From NCBI GenBank assembly GCA_002404395.1, contig DHJP01000172.1, forward strand, positions 1 through 25,131: DNA of 25,131 nt, read 5' to 3'. Positions 17,070 through 23,889 of this stretch are shown here, one piece after another. The position numbers and the translations under genes are program-made. Each line of letters begins with the position of its first letter. The stretch's first letter is position 1. Under the pieces are notes generated by a model, which saw only the letters and a list, made by a program, of their open reading frames with translations, searched no databases and was not told the DNA's origin. Source of the DNA: Clostridiales bacterium UBA4717. Lineage in GTDB: Bacteria > Bacillota > Clostridia > Oscillospirales > CAG-272.

Positions 17070-17123
17070 TCGGCGTGTCGTCGGAACTCAATAGTTCCGC
17101 GGAGACACGCCGAAGTTTTTTTT
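17070..17123. terminator. Bidirectional intrinsic terminator between two AraC genes
   Basis: TCGGCGTGTC (17070-17079) and GACACGCCGA (17104-17113) form a 10-bp outer stem, and GGAACT/AGTTCC an inner 6-bp stem. Eight T residues follow on the plus strand, and TTTTTATTT on the minus strand. The right arm is also the last codons of the minus-strand regulator, including its GVSPRNY end. Confidence 0.9.
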
Positions 17124-17912
17124 AAAAACATATGAAAAGTATGCGGGATTGCAGAAACCGAGGCTGTCGGAGATCTCGGTGATCGAAAGCTCCGAATGTT
17201 TAAGCAGCCATTTTGCTTCATCAAGCCGAAGCTTTTCGATATATTGGTTAATGCTCATTCCCGAATTCTTCTTGAAAAGATGACTGATGGTCGATACGCT
17301 GTAATTGAATTTCTGCCCGAGCATCTTGACCGACAGCTCTGAGCAGTGATTTTCGGTTATATACTGTAAAAGATCTGTATAAAGACTTCTGCTGTCGCAC
17401 GTTTGAAACGGTACCTTTTCAAAATAGCCTTCGAGCATAATAATAAGCGGATGTATCACCGCGTCGAGGGCAGCTTTCTCCGGCTGCTCACTCAAAAGCG
17501 AGTCAGCACGCATTTTAAGCAAAGTTTTAACCTCAAAGCCGTTTTTTTCGGCAAAATGCACGGCTTTTTCTACGGCTTGCTTTTCATCTCTGCCGGCATA
17601 TCCGCTTACCGATATAAAGCCGAGCGAACTGTCGCCGCTTCCGATCGGATAAACATACTCACCGACGCCGGCATGACACACCCCGAAGAACTCGCCGTCT
17701 TTGACCTTTTCAAAGACCTTTTTTTGTTTCTCCACACAGATGTTCCAATTATTGCAGACGGTTTTGATATATCTGCAATACGGATTAAGATGAAAATTAT
17801 ATTTTGCAAGTTCCGGGATCACTATCGGACTGCCGTGAAGCGTAACAAAATATCCGAGCTTACCGATCAAAAAATCAAGGTATGCGCATATATCGTCAAG
17901 TAAAATGTTCAT
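17088..17912 (-). CDS. AraC-family regulator with PocR sensory domain
   Basis: 274 aa from ATG 17912, seven bases after AGAGGAG; a GTG six codons earlier overlaps the ribosome site. Residues about 1-150 form a PocR domain, with NPYCRYIKTVCNNWNICVEK and GVCHAGVGEYVYPIG. C46, C53, C59 and C79-H80 form a cluster typical of this family that might hold a metal or ligand. The C-terminal about 100 residues are the AraC DNA-binding region (LGQKFNYSVSTISHLFKKN and ISDSLGFCNPAYFSYVFKKN). The protein stops right after FGVSPRNY, the minimum for the fold. It is divergent from the FAD oxidoreductase gene across a palindromic operator-like site and probably controls it. Confidence 0.92.
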   Translation of the reverse strand: MNILLDDICAYLDFLIGKLGYFVTLHGSPIVIPELAKYNFHLNPYCRYIKTVCNNWNICVEKQKKVFEKVKDGEFFGVCHAGVGEYVYPIGSGDSSLGFISVSGYAGRDEKQAVEKAVHFAEKNGFEVKTLLKMRADSLLSEQPEKAALDAVIHPLIIMLEGYFEKVPFQTCDSRSLYTDLLQYITENHCSELSVKMLGQKFNYSVSTISHLFKKNSGMSINQYIEKLRLDEAKWLLKHSELSITEISDSLGFCNPAYFSYVFKKNFGVSPRNY

Positions 17913-17972
17913 ACCGGCTCCTCTTTGCACGATTACATAAGTTTTATGCGCAAATGCGAATGAAAATTATGT

Positions 17973-18007
17973 TTTGACGTGGTATTATTATAATACAAAA
18001 CGTCAAA
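17973..18007. promoter_or_regulatory. Nested palindromic operator between PocR-AraC gene and FAD gene
   Basis: TTTGACGT (17973-17980) and ACGTCAAA (18000-18007) are perfect inverted repeats. Inside them GTATTATTATAATAC (17982-17996) is a 15-nt palindrome with its centre base at 17989. It contains TATAAT reading right (17989-17994) and left (17992-17987), so one site could serve divergent promoters. No good -35 stands at 17 bp in either direction, which suggests an activator-dependent promoter. Confidence 0.65.
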
Positions 18008-18035
18008 GAAGTCAAGTACGGACGGAGGATCAGCC

Positions 18036-19724
18036 ATGAGATATACAGAACACAATGTCGACTTTTGCGTTGTCGGCGGAGGTATGGCGGGTATCTGCGC
18101 GGCGCTCTCGGCGGCGAGGCACGGTATAAAGACAATTCTTGTGCAGGATCGCGGAGTGCTCGGCGGAAACGCTTCAAGCGAAATACGTATGTGGATCTGC
18201 GGCGCGCACGGAAAAGATAATCGCGAGACCGGAATAATCGAGGAGCTTATACTTGAAAATTATTACCGAAATCCGGGACTCTCGTATCCGCTCTGGGATG
18301 CGGTGCTGTACGATAAGGTCGCTATGCAGGAGAATCTGTTGCTGCTTCTGAATACAAGCTGCTTTGATGCCTCGCTCGAAAACGGGCGTATTATGAGCAT
18401 AAAAGCGTGGCAGTCGCCGTGTGAGACAATGCACACCGTAAAGGCAAAATATTTTGCCGATTGCTCGGGAGACAGCATACTTGCTCCGCTTACGGGTGCG
18501 CATTTCCGTTACGGCAGAGAGGCAAAAAGCGAGTTTGACGAAAACATTGCGCCTGAAACAGCCGACCGCAAGACCATGGGCATGAGCTGTCTGTTTCAGG
18601 TAAGGGAGACCGACACTTATCAAAAATTCACGCCGCCCGAGTGGGCATACAAGTATCCGAGCGATGACGACATACCCTTCCGCGAGCACGATCTTTCTTC
18701 AAATTTCTGGTGGATCGAGCTTGGAGGCGAGGGGGATTGTATACACGATACCGACAAGTACCGCGGGGAACTTTTAAAAATTGCTTACGGAGTATGGGAT
18801 CACGTTAAAAATCACGGAGACCACGGAGCCGACAATTACAGACTCGAATGGATAGGTCTTTTGCCCGGGAAGCGTGAAAGCCGCAGATATGTCGGCAGAT
18901 ATACGGTATGCCAGCACGACGTAGAAACCGGAGGTAACTTCGACGACACCGTTGCATACGGCGGTTGGAGCATGGACGATCATTTCCCGGCGGGAATAGA
19001 ACACAAAGCTTCGTATCCGACAATTTTTCATCCGGCACCCTCGCCGTGGGGAATACCGTTTCGGGCGCTTTACTCGGAAAATATTGAAAATCTGATGTTT
19101 GCCGGCAGAAATATCAGCGTTACGCACGCGGCACTTTCCTCCTCGCGCGTAATGGCTACCTGTGCTCTGCTCGGTCAGGCGACAGGCACCGCCGCGGCGC
19201 AGCTGATACATGACGGCGGAACGTTTGACGATATAAATGTTGAAAAGCTTCAGGATACGCTTATGGCGGACGATTGTTTTATCCCGGGTCGGCGACGCAA
19301 AGTATCAAAGCTCTCAGAGCGGCTCGAATGTAACAGCGCACTTGTTCATAACGGCTTTGACCGCAAAGATGAAAACAAATGGACGGGACACCGCGGAGAG
19401 TATCTTGAATATAAAAGCGACACGCCGTTTGAGCTGTCGGCTGTCAGACTCGTTTTTGACAGCGATCTGAACCGCAACTACCACAATATGCCTTGCTGCA
19501 TCAGATTGCACGAGAATAAATACAAACTGCCGGAAACGCTCATCAAAGATTTTGACATTGTGCTTACAAATGCCGACGGCAGTAAAGAAACGCTTCGGAT
19601 CCGTGAAAATCGCAACCGTCTTGTAACGCTCGATATACACGGGGAGTATACAAGCGTTAAATTCATACCGCTTGAAACCTACGGCGCCGAGGATTTCGGA
19701 GTTTTTGGTTTTGAGGTACAGTAG
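18036..19724 (+). CDS. FAD-dependent oxidoreductase (PF12831-type)
   Basis: 562 aa. The dinucleotide-binding motif VVGGGMAGICAAL is at residues 12-24, followed by LVQDRGVLGGNASSEIRM. The C-terminal FAD contact block is LMFAGRNISVTHAALSSSRV and then ATCALLGQATGTAAAQL. After about residue 435 there is an extra domain of about 125 residues, beta-rich, possibly carbohydrate-binding (galactose-binding-like). The substrate is unknown. Relatives occur in polysaccharide or glycoside utilisation loci. GGAGG lies seven bases before the ATG. It starts the FAD-M14-FAD gene string. Confidence 0.88.
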   Translation: MRYTEHNVDFCVVGGGMAGICAALSAARHGIKTILVQDRGVLGGNASSEIRMWICGAHGKDNRETGIIEELILENYYRNPGLSYPLWDAVLYDKVAMQENLLLLLNTSCFDASLENGRIMSIKAWQSPCETMHTVKAKYFADCSGDSILAPLTGAHFRYGREAKSEFDENIAPETADRKTMGMSCLFQVRETDTYQKFTPPEWAYKYPSDDDIPFREHDLSSNFWWIELGGEGDCIHDTDKYRGELLKIAYGVWDHVKNHGDHGADNYRLEWIGLLPGKRESRRYVGRYTVCQHDVETGGNFDDTVAYGGWSMDDHFPAGIEHKASYPTIFHPAPSPWGIPFRALYSENIENLMFAGRNISVTHAALSSSRVMATCALLGQATGTAAAQLIHDGGTFDDINVEKLQDTLMADDCFIPGRRRKVSKLSERLECNSALVHNGFDRKDENKWTGHRGEYLEYKSDTPFELSAVRLVFDSDLNRNYHNMPCCIRLHENKYKLPETLIKDFDIVLTNADGSKETLRIRENRNRLVTLDIHGEYTSVKFIPLETYGAEDFGVFGFEVQ

Positions 19725-19734
19725 CATGGAAATG

Positions 19735-19760
19735 TGATCTCGGGTTTCACGCCCGGATCA
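19735..19760 (+). repeat. Intercistronic hairpin before the M14 gene
   Basis: TGATC-CGGG and CCCG-GATCA pair as 9 bp with one bulged T around a 7-nt loop, in the 105-nt gap between the FAD and M14 genes. There is no T-tract, so transcription should continue. A role in message stability is possible. Confidence 0.5.
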
Positions 19761-19829
19761 ATCGGCCGTGCCGACACGAAAATGCCAATTTATTTTTTGC
19801 GCTGCGGCTTAGGCGGCAGGAGGATCAAA

Positions 19830-20891
19830 ATGAAAATATCAAAGGATTTTTGCGGCGGCAATATCGAATTAACAAAACTCGGCGGCGATACGGTCTATCT
19901 TAAAAATGAACTTCGCGACACAACTGAGGATTGGTTTTATTGGGCATTTTGCGTTACGGGAGCGGCAGGGCGTCGGATAAAATTCGTATTTGACGATCCT
20001 TTGCGTGTGGGTTACTACGGCGCAGCGGTAAGCACCGACCTCGAAAATTGGCGTTGGAGCGGCACACGTCTTGACGGCAGTTCGTTTGAATACACCTTTG
20101 CGGCAAATGAAGATAAGTTATATTTTGCACACGATTTTTTGTATCTCCCCGAAAGACTTTATAAATTTGCGGAACATACGGACATTGAGCTTAAAACGCT
20201 TTGCAAGAGCCGAAAAGGACGCACTATACCTTATTTTAAATTCGGGAGCGGAAGTCGGCACATAGTGCTTACTGCAAGGCATCATGCCTGCGAGTCAACC
20301 GGCAGCTATGTGCTTGAGGGACTTTTGGGATCGCTTGCCGTATCTCCGCTCGATGACACGACGATATTCTGCCTGCCGATGATGGATTATGACGGCGTAT
20401 GTGACGGCGATCAGGGAAAATTCCGCGCGCCGCACGACCATGCGCGTGAATATGACCCGAACCTTACGCCGCTCTACGAAACTACCGCCGCGATGCGCAA
20501 ATACATTGATGAGCACAATGTGATCTGCGGCTTTGATTTTCACTCGCCCTGGCATCTCGGCGGGATAAACGACAAAGTATTCATAGTAAGGCGAAAACCC
20601 GAAAGGCAAAAGAGCGAATATGAAAAATTCGGCAGGCTGTTAGCCGATTCGCTGACGGCAGATGCTTTAAAATACTCGCCTGAGAACGATTTTCCGCCGA
20701 ATACCGAATGGAACCGCGACAACTCGCCGAATTTTGCAAACTATATTATTAACAAGCCCTGTGCAAAGCTCGCTTTTACGCTTGAAACCTGTTATTTCGG
20801 TGAGGCTGACAATATTTTCTCCTCGGATAAGGCGATAGCGCTCGGAAGCTGCTTTGCAAAAGCGCTGAGACGTTATTTAAAAAACGATTGA
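19830..20891 (+). CDS. M14 metallocarboxypeptidase, cytosolic carboxypeptidase-like
   Basis: 353 aa from ATG 19830, six bases after AGGAGG; an earlier in-frame start lacks a ribosome site. Residues 1-120 are a beta-sandwich with FCGGNIELTK and EDWFYWAFCV, the N-terminal domain that precedes the catalytic domain in CCP-type enzymes. The catalytic domain has the zinc ligands H152-x-x-E155 (TARHHACES) and H238 (DFHSPWH) and the general base E319 (FTLETCYFG), all intact. It has no signal peptide and should be cytoplasmic. The substrate is unknown; some relatives cleave C-terminal glutamates or act as deacylases. It sits between two FAD oxidoreductases, so it may process an amide- or peptide-linked substrate in the same pathway. 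Confidence 0.88.
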   Translation: MKISKDFCGGNIELTKLGGDTVYLKNELRDTTEDWFYWAFCVTGAAGRRIKFVFDDPLRVGYYGAAVSTDLENWRWSGTRLDGSSFEYTFAANEDKLYFAHDFLYLPERLYKFAEHTDIELKTLCKSRKGRTIPYFKFGSGSRHIVLTARHHACESTGSYVLEGLLGSLAVSPLDDTTIFCLPMMDYDGVCDGDQGKFRAPHDHAREYDPNLTPLYETTAAMRKYIDEHNVICGFDFHSPWHLGGINDKVFIVRRKPERQKSEYEKFGRLLADSLTADALKYSPENDFPPNTEWNRDNSPNFANYIINKPCAKLAFTLETCYFGEADNIFSSDKAIALGSCFAKALRRYLKND

Positions 20892-20915
20892 ATTATTTGG
20901 AAAGTGTGAAACAGT

Positions 20916-22202
20916 ATGAACAACAAATTTATAACCGAAAAAGCAAAACAGCTCGAAATCGCGGGGGAGTATGACGTAATAGTAGCAGGCTCCGGACCGT
21001 CGGGATTTTCGGCGGCGGTTACTGCCGCGCGAAACGGAGCAAAAACGCTGATCATTGAAAGTCAGTCAAGCATCGGCGGAATATCGACAAGCGGACTTAT
21101 GAGTCATTTTACCGGCAGAGTAAACAGCCGTCTGTATGATGAAATTCTCAGACGCGCGCATGAAAAGGACCTCTTTGACTGTTCCGACAAAGCCAAAATC
21201 GACCCGGAACTCTTGAAAAATACTTATATTGAAATGCTCAGGGAAGCAGGCGTTGATATTCTGCTTTACACATTTGTATGTGATGCGATCACCGAAAACG
21301 GCAGCGTGATCGGTGTTATTACCGAAAGCAAAAGCGGCAGATGCGCATACCTTTCACGTGTACTCGTTGACGCCACCGGTGACGGAGACGTTGCTTATCA
21401 CGCCGGGGCGGAATATTTTCTCGGACGCGAGAGCGATCGGAAAATGCAGCCGGCGACACTGATGTTCAAGCTCGGCGGCGTGGATATGACCCGTGCGGTC
21501 CTTCCCCCCTCGTTTGAGACAACGGTTGATACCGAAAAAGGCGAGCTTCAGGCACTTGCACAAAAGCTGCTGCCGTTTCCCGCCGGGCACGTACTTTTGT
21601 ATTCGTCTACCATTCCCGGAATCGTGACCTGCAATATGACCAATTGTATTGATATCGACGGCACCAAAGCCGAAGATCTGACGCGCGCAGAATTAGTCTG
21701 CCGCTCGCAGATGGAGCCTATTGTCGCCTTTCTCAGAGAATACGCTCCGGGATACGAAAACTGCTATATAATAAGCGCGGCTTCGCTTATCGGCGTGCGC
21801 GAGACCCGCCATTTCAAGGGCATAAAGCAATTAACCGAGGAAGATATTCTGTGCGCACGGCAGTTTGACGATTGGGCGGTCCGCGGCGCATGGTTCAACT
21901 TTGACGTTCACAACATGAGCGGAGCGAGCCTTGACAGGACCGGAGTGCAAAAACATTTTGGGCAGGCAAACGGCTACACTATCCCATACGGATGTCTTGT
22001 CCCCGAAAAACTCGGCGGCTTACTCCTGAGCGGCAGAAATATTTCGGGTACGCACATGGCTCACTCTAATTTCAGAGCAATGCCGATCTGCGCAGGAATA
22101 GGCGAAGCCTGCGGAGCAGCAGCGGCAATAGCGGTAAATGACAATCTTGAGCTTGCCGATATCAATATTGACAAACTTCACGAAATACTTGAGGGCAACT
22201 GA
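20916..22202 (+). CDS. Second FAD-dependent oxidoreductase (PF12831-type)
   Basis: 428 aa. GSGPSG is at residues 25-30, then LIIESQSSIGGISTSGLMSH. There is a middle ATGDGDVAYHAGAEYFLGRE block, and the C-terminal FAD block reads LLLSGRNISGTHMAHSNFRA then CAGIGEACGAAAAIA. It is a short relative of the first FAD protein and lacks its extra C-terminal domain. The ribosome site is weak (GGAAAG about 12 bases upstream) and the M14 stop is 24 bp away, so translation may depend on the gene before it. Substrate unknown. Confidence 0.9.
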   Translation: MNNKFITEKAKQLEIAGEYDVIVAGSGPSGFSAAVTAARNGAKTLIIESQSSIGGISTSGLMSHFTGRVNSRLYDEILRRAHEKDLFDCSDKAKIDPELLKNTYIEMLREAGVDILLYTFVCDAITENGSVIGVITESKSGRCAYLSRVLVDATGDGDVAYHAGAEYFLGRESDRKMQPATLMFKLGGVDMTRAVLPPSFETTVDTEKGELQALAQKLLPFPAGHVLLYSSTIPGIVTCNMTNCIDIDGTKAEDLTRAELVCRSQMEPIVAFLREYAPGYENCYIISAASLIGVRETRHFKGIKQLTEEDILCARQFDDWAVRGAWFNFDVHNMSGASLDRTGVQKHFGQANGYTIPYGCLVPEKLGGLLLSGRNISGTHMAHSNFRAMPICAGIGEACGAAAAIAVNDNLELADINIDKLHEILEGN

Positions 22203-22315
22203 ATCCTGAACTTTCCGCAGCCTTTTATCCAAGGTATTATTGCACAAAAATTCAAATGTCGGCAGGTATTATCTGACGCTATATCCCGTTTTTATACCAA
22301 ATTCGCGATTTGCTA

Positions 22316-22344
22316 TTGACAAAGCGGACTCTCTGCGTTATAAT
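22316..22344 (+). promoter_or_regulatory. Consensus sigma-A promoter of the pheA-aroB-aroC operon
   Basis: TTGACA (22316-22321) and TATAAT (22339-22344) are both perfect, with a 17-bp spacer. Transcription would start near 22351. A promoter this strong directly before two terminators suggests control by attenuation, not by initiation. Confidence 0.92.
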
Positions 22345-22357
22345 GTGTACATCACTT

Positions 22358-22433
22358 AGGGGAGGCAGAGAAAATGGTCACATCGGTTTGCTCAATTGAA
22401 AACAGCCGTGTATCGGTCTGCCGTCGTGCCCCT
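22358..22433 (+). ncRNA. Structured 5' leader of the aromatic operon
   Basis: AGGGG-A-GGCAG (22358-22368) can pair with CTGCC (22418-22422) and CCCCT (22429-22433), closing a leader of about 75 nt that starts some 7 nt after the likely start site. ATCGGT occurs twice inside. The pairing would hide the ribosome site of the small ORF. No known riboswitch class is recognised. Confidence 0.45.
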
Positions 22434-22553
22434 TTGACGATTTCTTGTGTATATTCCGCAGCAGTACGTATTTTTACGTACTGCTTTTTTGTCTTTTGCT
22501 ACTTTTATTATATTTTTAACGGCAAGCAAAGGATATTGGCGGAAGAGGCGTGA
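22374..22553 (+). CDS. Putative 59-residue leader peptide
   Basis: ATG at 22374, eight bases after GGGGAGGC, opens a 59-codon ORF. It begins MVTSVCSIENSRVSVCRRAP. Residues 34-48 are strongly aromatic (FTYCFFVFCYFYYIF), but that part lies on and after the first terminator, so it may reflect its T-rich sequence. It could be a translated attenuator for phenylalanine or tyrosine supply, or no more than an open frame over structured RNA. Confidence 0.4.
   Translation: MVTSVCSIENSRVSVCRRAPLTISCVYSAAVRIFTYCFFVFCYFYYIFNGKQRILAEEA
22461..22490 (+). terminator. First leader terminator
   Basis: GCAGTACGTA and TACGTACTGC form a perfect 10-bp stem with a TTTT loop, followed by six T. It lies about 110 nt after the likely start site and well before pheA, as in an attenuator. 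Confidence 0.93.
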
Positions 22554-22584
22554 TTTTCAGCCGGAGTTCAGCGGTTTCCTTTGC
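22526..22584 (+). promoter_or_regulatory. Possible antiterminator pairing
   Basis: GCAAAGGA (22526-22533) is perfectly complementary to TCCTTTGC (22577-22584), which is part of the left arm of the second terminator. The two folds exclude each other, so this could be a switch. Eight base pairs alone can occur by chance. Confidence 0.4.
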
Positions 22585-22609
22585 AAAGGTCAAAGGAAAC
22601 CGCTTTTTT
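22570..22609 (+). terminator. Second leader terminator
   Basis: AGCGGTTTCCTTTG and CAAAGGAAACCGCT form a perfect 14-bp stem with a 7-nt loop and a run of six T. It lies about 60 nt before pheA. Confidence 0.93.
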
Positions 22610-22634
22610 GATATTTCGGTGTAAATTGCCCGAT

Positions 22635-22664
22635 GTTTTTTGAGCCGCCTACGGCGGCATGGAG
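22635..22664 (+). repeat. TTTGA-hairpin element, copy 1 (before pheA)
   Basis: TTTTTTGA is followed by a stem GCCGCC/GGCGGC with loop TAC, then ATGGAG. The stem ends exactly 12 nt before the pheA ATG, and GGAG serves as ribosome site. See copies 2 and 3. Confidence 0.8.
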
Positions 22665-22670
22665 TGTGTT

Positions 22671-23756
22671 ATGAATAATCTTGAAACAAGCCGTGCGGAA
22701 ATTGACAGAATCGACCGTGAGATGGCAGAACTGTTTGAAAAGCGTATGCTTGCCTGTGCAGATGTGGCGGCATATAAAAAGGAACACGCCCTTCCGATAT
22801 TTGATCCCGAGCGCGAAAACAGCATAATTGCAAATCGCGCGAAGCTCGTGGCTGATCATACGCTTCGCGAATACTACACCGAATATATAAAAGATGTCAT
22901 GAACATCTCAAAGGACTACCAATCGCGCCTTATCAGCGGTATCAAGGTCGTTTACAGCGGTTGCGAGGGTGCTTTCGGATATATTGCGGCTAAAAAACTT
23001 TACCCGTCCTCCGAACTTTACGCCTGCTCGGATTTTACCGACGCTTACACCGCAGTTGAAAGCGGTAAGTATGACTGTGCGCTGTTACCTATCGAAAACA
23101 GCTATGCGGGCGATGTGGGAGTCGTGACCGATCTGATGTTCTCGGGAAGTTTATATGTAAACCGCATGGTGGAACTTGAGGTCGTACACAATCTGATCGC
23201 CAAACCCGGTGCGGAGCTTAAAAAGATCAAAAAAGTGATCAGCCACCCGCAGGCGCTTGAGCAATGCGAGGATTATATCAAGGCACACGGATTTGAAACC
23301 GTCGCTTTTTCAAACACCGCGCTTGCGGCAAAATATGTAAAAGAAGAATGCGACGATACCTGTGCCGCGATCGCTTCCGCCGACACCGCCGAGCTATTCG
23401 GACTTGAAATACTCGAAGACAAGATCAACACCTCCTCTGCAAACACCACACGCTTTGCGGTCTTTTCCAGAGCGCAGAACCTGCCTTTGCCCGACAGCAA
23501 GAATGAAAACGAACACTTCATTCTGCTTTTCACCACCAAAAACGAGGCGGGCGCGCTGGCACAGGCGCTCAATATTATCGGCGCGCACAACTACAATATG
23601 CGCACACTGAGAAGCCGCCCGATGAAGGACTTGATCTGGAGCTACTATTTCTTTGTCGAAGCCGAAGGCAACATAAACACTGAAAACGGCAGAAATATGC
23701 TGACCGAACTATCGGCGGTATGCGCAAGACTTAAGCTTGTCGGCACATACAACTGA
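22671..23756 (+). CDS. pheA: Chorismate mutase-prephenate dehydratase (P-protein)
   Basis: 361 aa. Residues 1-85 are an AroQ-type chorismate mutase (RAEIDRIDREMAELFEKRM). Residues about 93-270 are prephenate dehydratase (YSGCEGAFGYIAAKKLYPSS; LLPIENSYAGDVGVV; NTTRFAVFSR, the catalytic TRF). Residues about 285-345 are an ACT domain (NEAGALAQALNIIGAHNYNM and LRSRPMKD) that usually senses phenylalanine. The protein converts chorismate to phenylpyruvate. I place the start at 22671, six bases after GGAG and in the same geometry as aroB and aroC. The in-frame ATG at 22659 belongs to the conserved hairpin element. Attenuation in the leader and feedback through ACT are both likely. Confidence 0.96.
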   Translation: MNNLETSRAEIDRIDREMAELFEKRMLACADVAAYKKEHALPIFDPERENSIIANRAKLVADHTLREYYTEYIKDVMNISKDYQSRLISGIKVVYSGCEGAFGYIAAKKLYPSSELYACSDFTDAYTAVESGKYDCALLPIENSYAGDVGVVTDLMFSGSLYVNRMVELEVVHNLIAKPGAELKKIKKVISHPQALEQCEDYIKAHGFETVAFSNTALAAKYVKEECDDTCAAIASADTAELFGLEILEDKINTSSANTTRFAVFSRAQNLPLPDSKNENEHFILLFTTKNEAGALAQALNIIGAHNYNMRTLRSRPMKDLIWSYYFFVEAEGNINTENGRNMLTELSAVCARLKLVGTYN

Positions 23757-23774
23757 ACGCATATATAAATCACT

Positions 23775-23803
23775 GTTTGAACCGTCTACTACGGCATCGG
23801 AGC
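23775..23803 (+). repeat. Decayed copy of the TTTGA-hairpin element
   Basis: TTTGA-ACCGT-CTACT-ACGGC-ATCGGAG follows 19 bp after the pheA stop and aligns with copy 1 over its length. Its stem is cut to 4 bp, and no ATG lies 12 nt further on. It may be a relic of a lost gene start or of element duplication. Confidence 0.45.
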
Positions 23804-23880
23804 GCGAAAATTTTATCTCACCCGAACTGAATCTCAGCTTTCGCGCCGCAAATTTCCGCATCGCAATCAATGCGAAATTT
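23802..23880 (+). repeat. Two hairpins in the pheA-aroB gap
   Basis: GCGCGAAA (23802-23809) pairs with TTTCGCGC (23839-23846). AAATTT-C-CGCAT (23850-23861) pairs with ATGCG-AAATTT (23870-23880). Similar GCGAAA-TTTTA strings occur in both. There are no clear T-tracts. The 167-bp gap is otherwise without a gene. Confidence 0.6.
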
Positions 23881-23889
23881 TACGTTTAC

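Larger units (their letters stand above)
22203..22658 (+). other. 456-bp regulatory region before pheA
   Basis: This is the only gap over 300 bp. The first about 110 bp show no terminator or gene. It then holds a consensus promoter, a small ORF, two intrinsic terminators and the first TTTGA hairpin element, each listed separately. No T-box sequence (a TGGNACCGCG-like stretch) and no known riboswitch core is visible. Confidence 0.7.

Noticed and set aside
17974..17994. TTGACG and TATAAT as one promoter
   Set aside because: They are only 9 bp apart, too close for sigma-A; the sequence is better read as a palindromic operator with a -10.
22203..22658. T-box riboswitch before pheA
   Set aside because: No conserved T-box sequence or specifier-loop layout could be found in either orientation.
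22659..22670. Upstream ATG as the start of pheA
   Set aside because: This ATG belongs to the AT(G/T)G part of the hairpin element, and the ribosome site GGAG lies after it; copies 2 and 3 place the start 12 nt after the stem.
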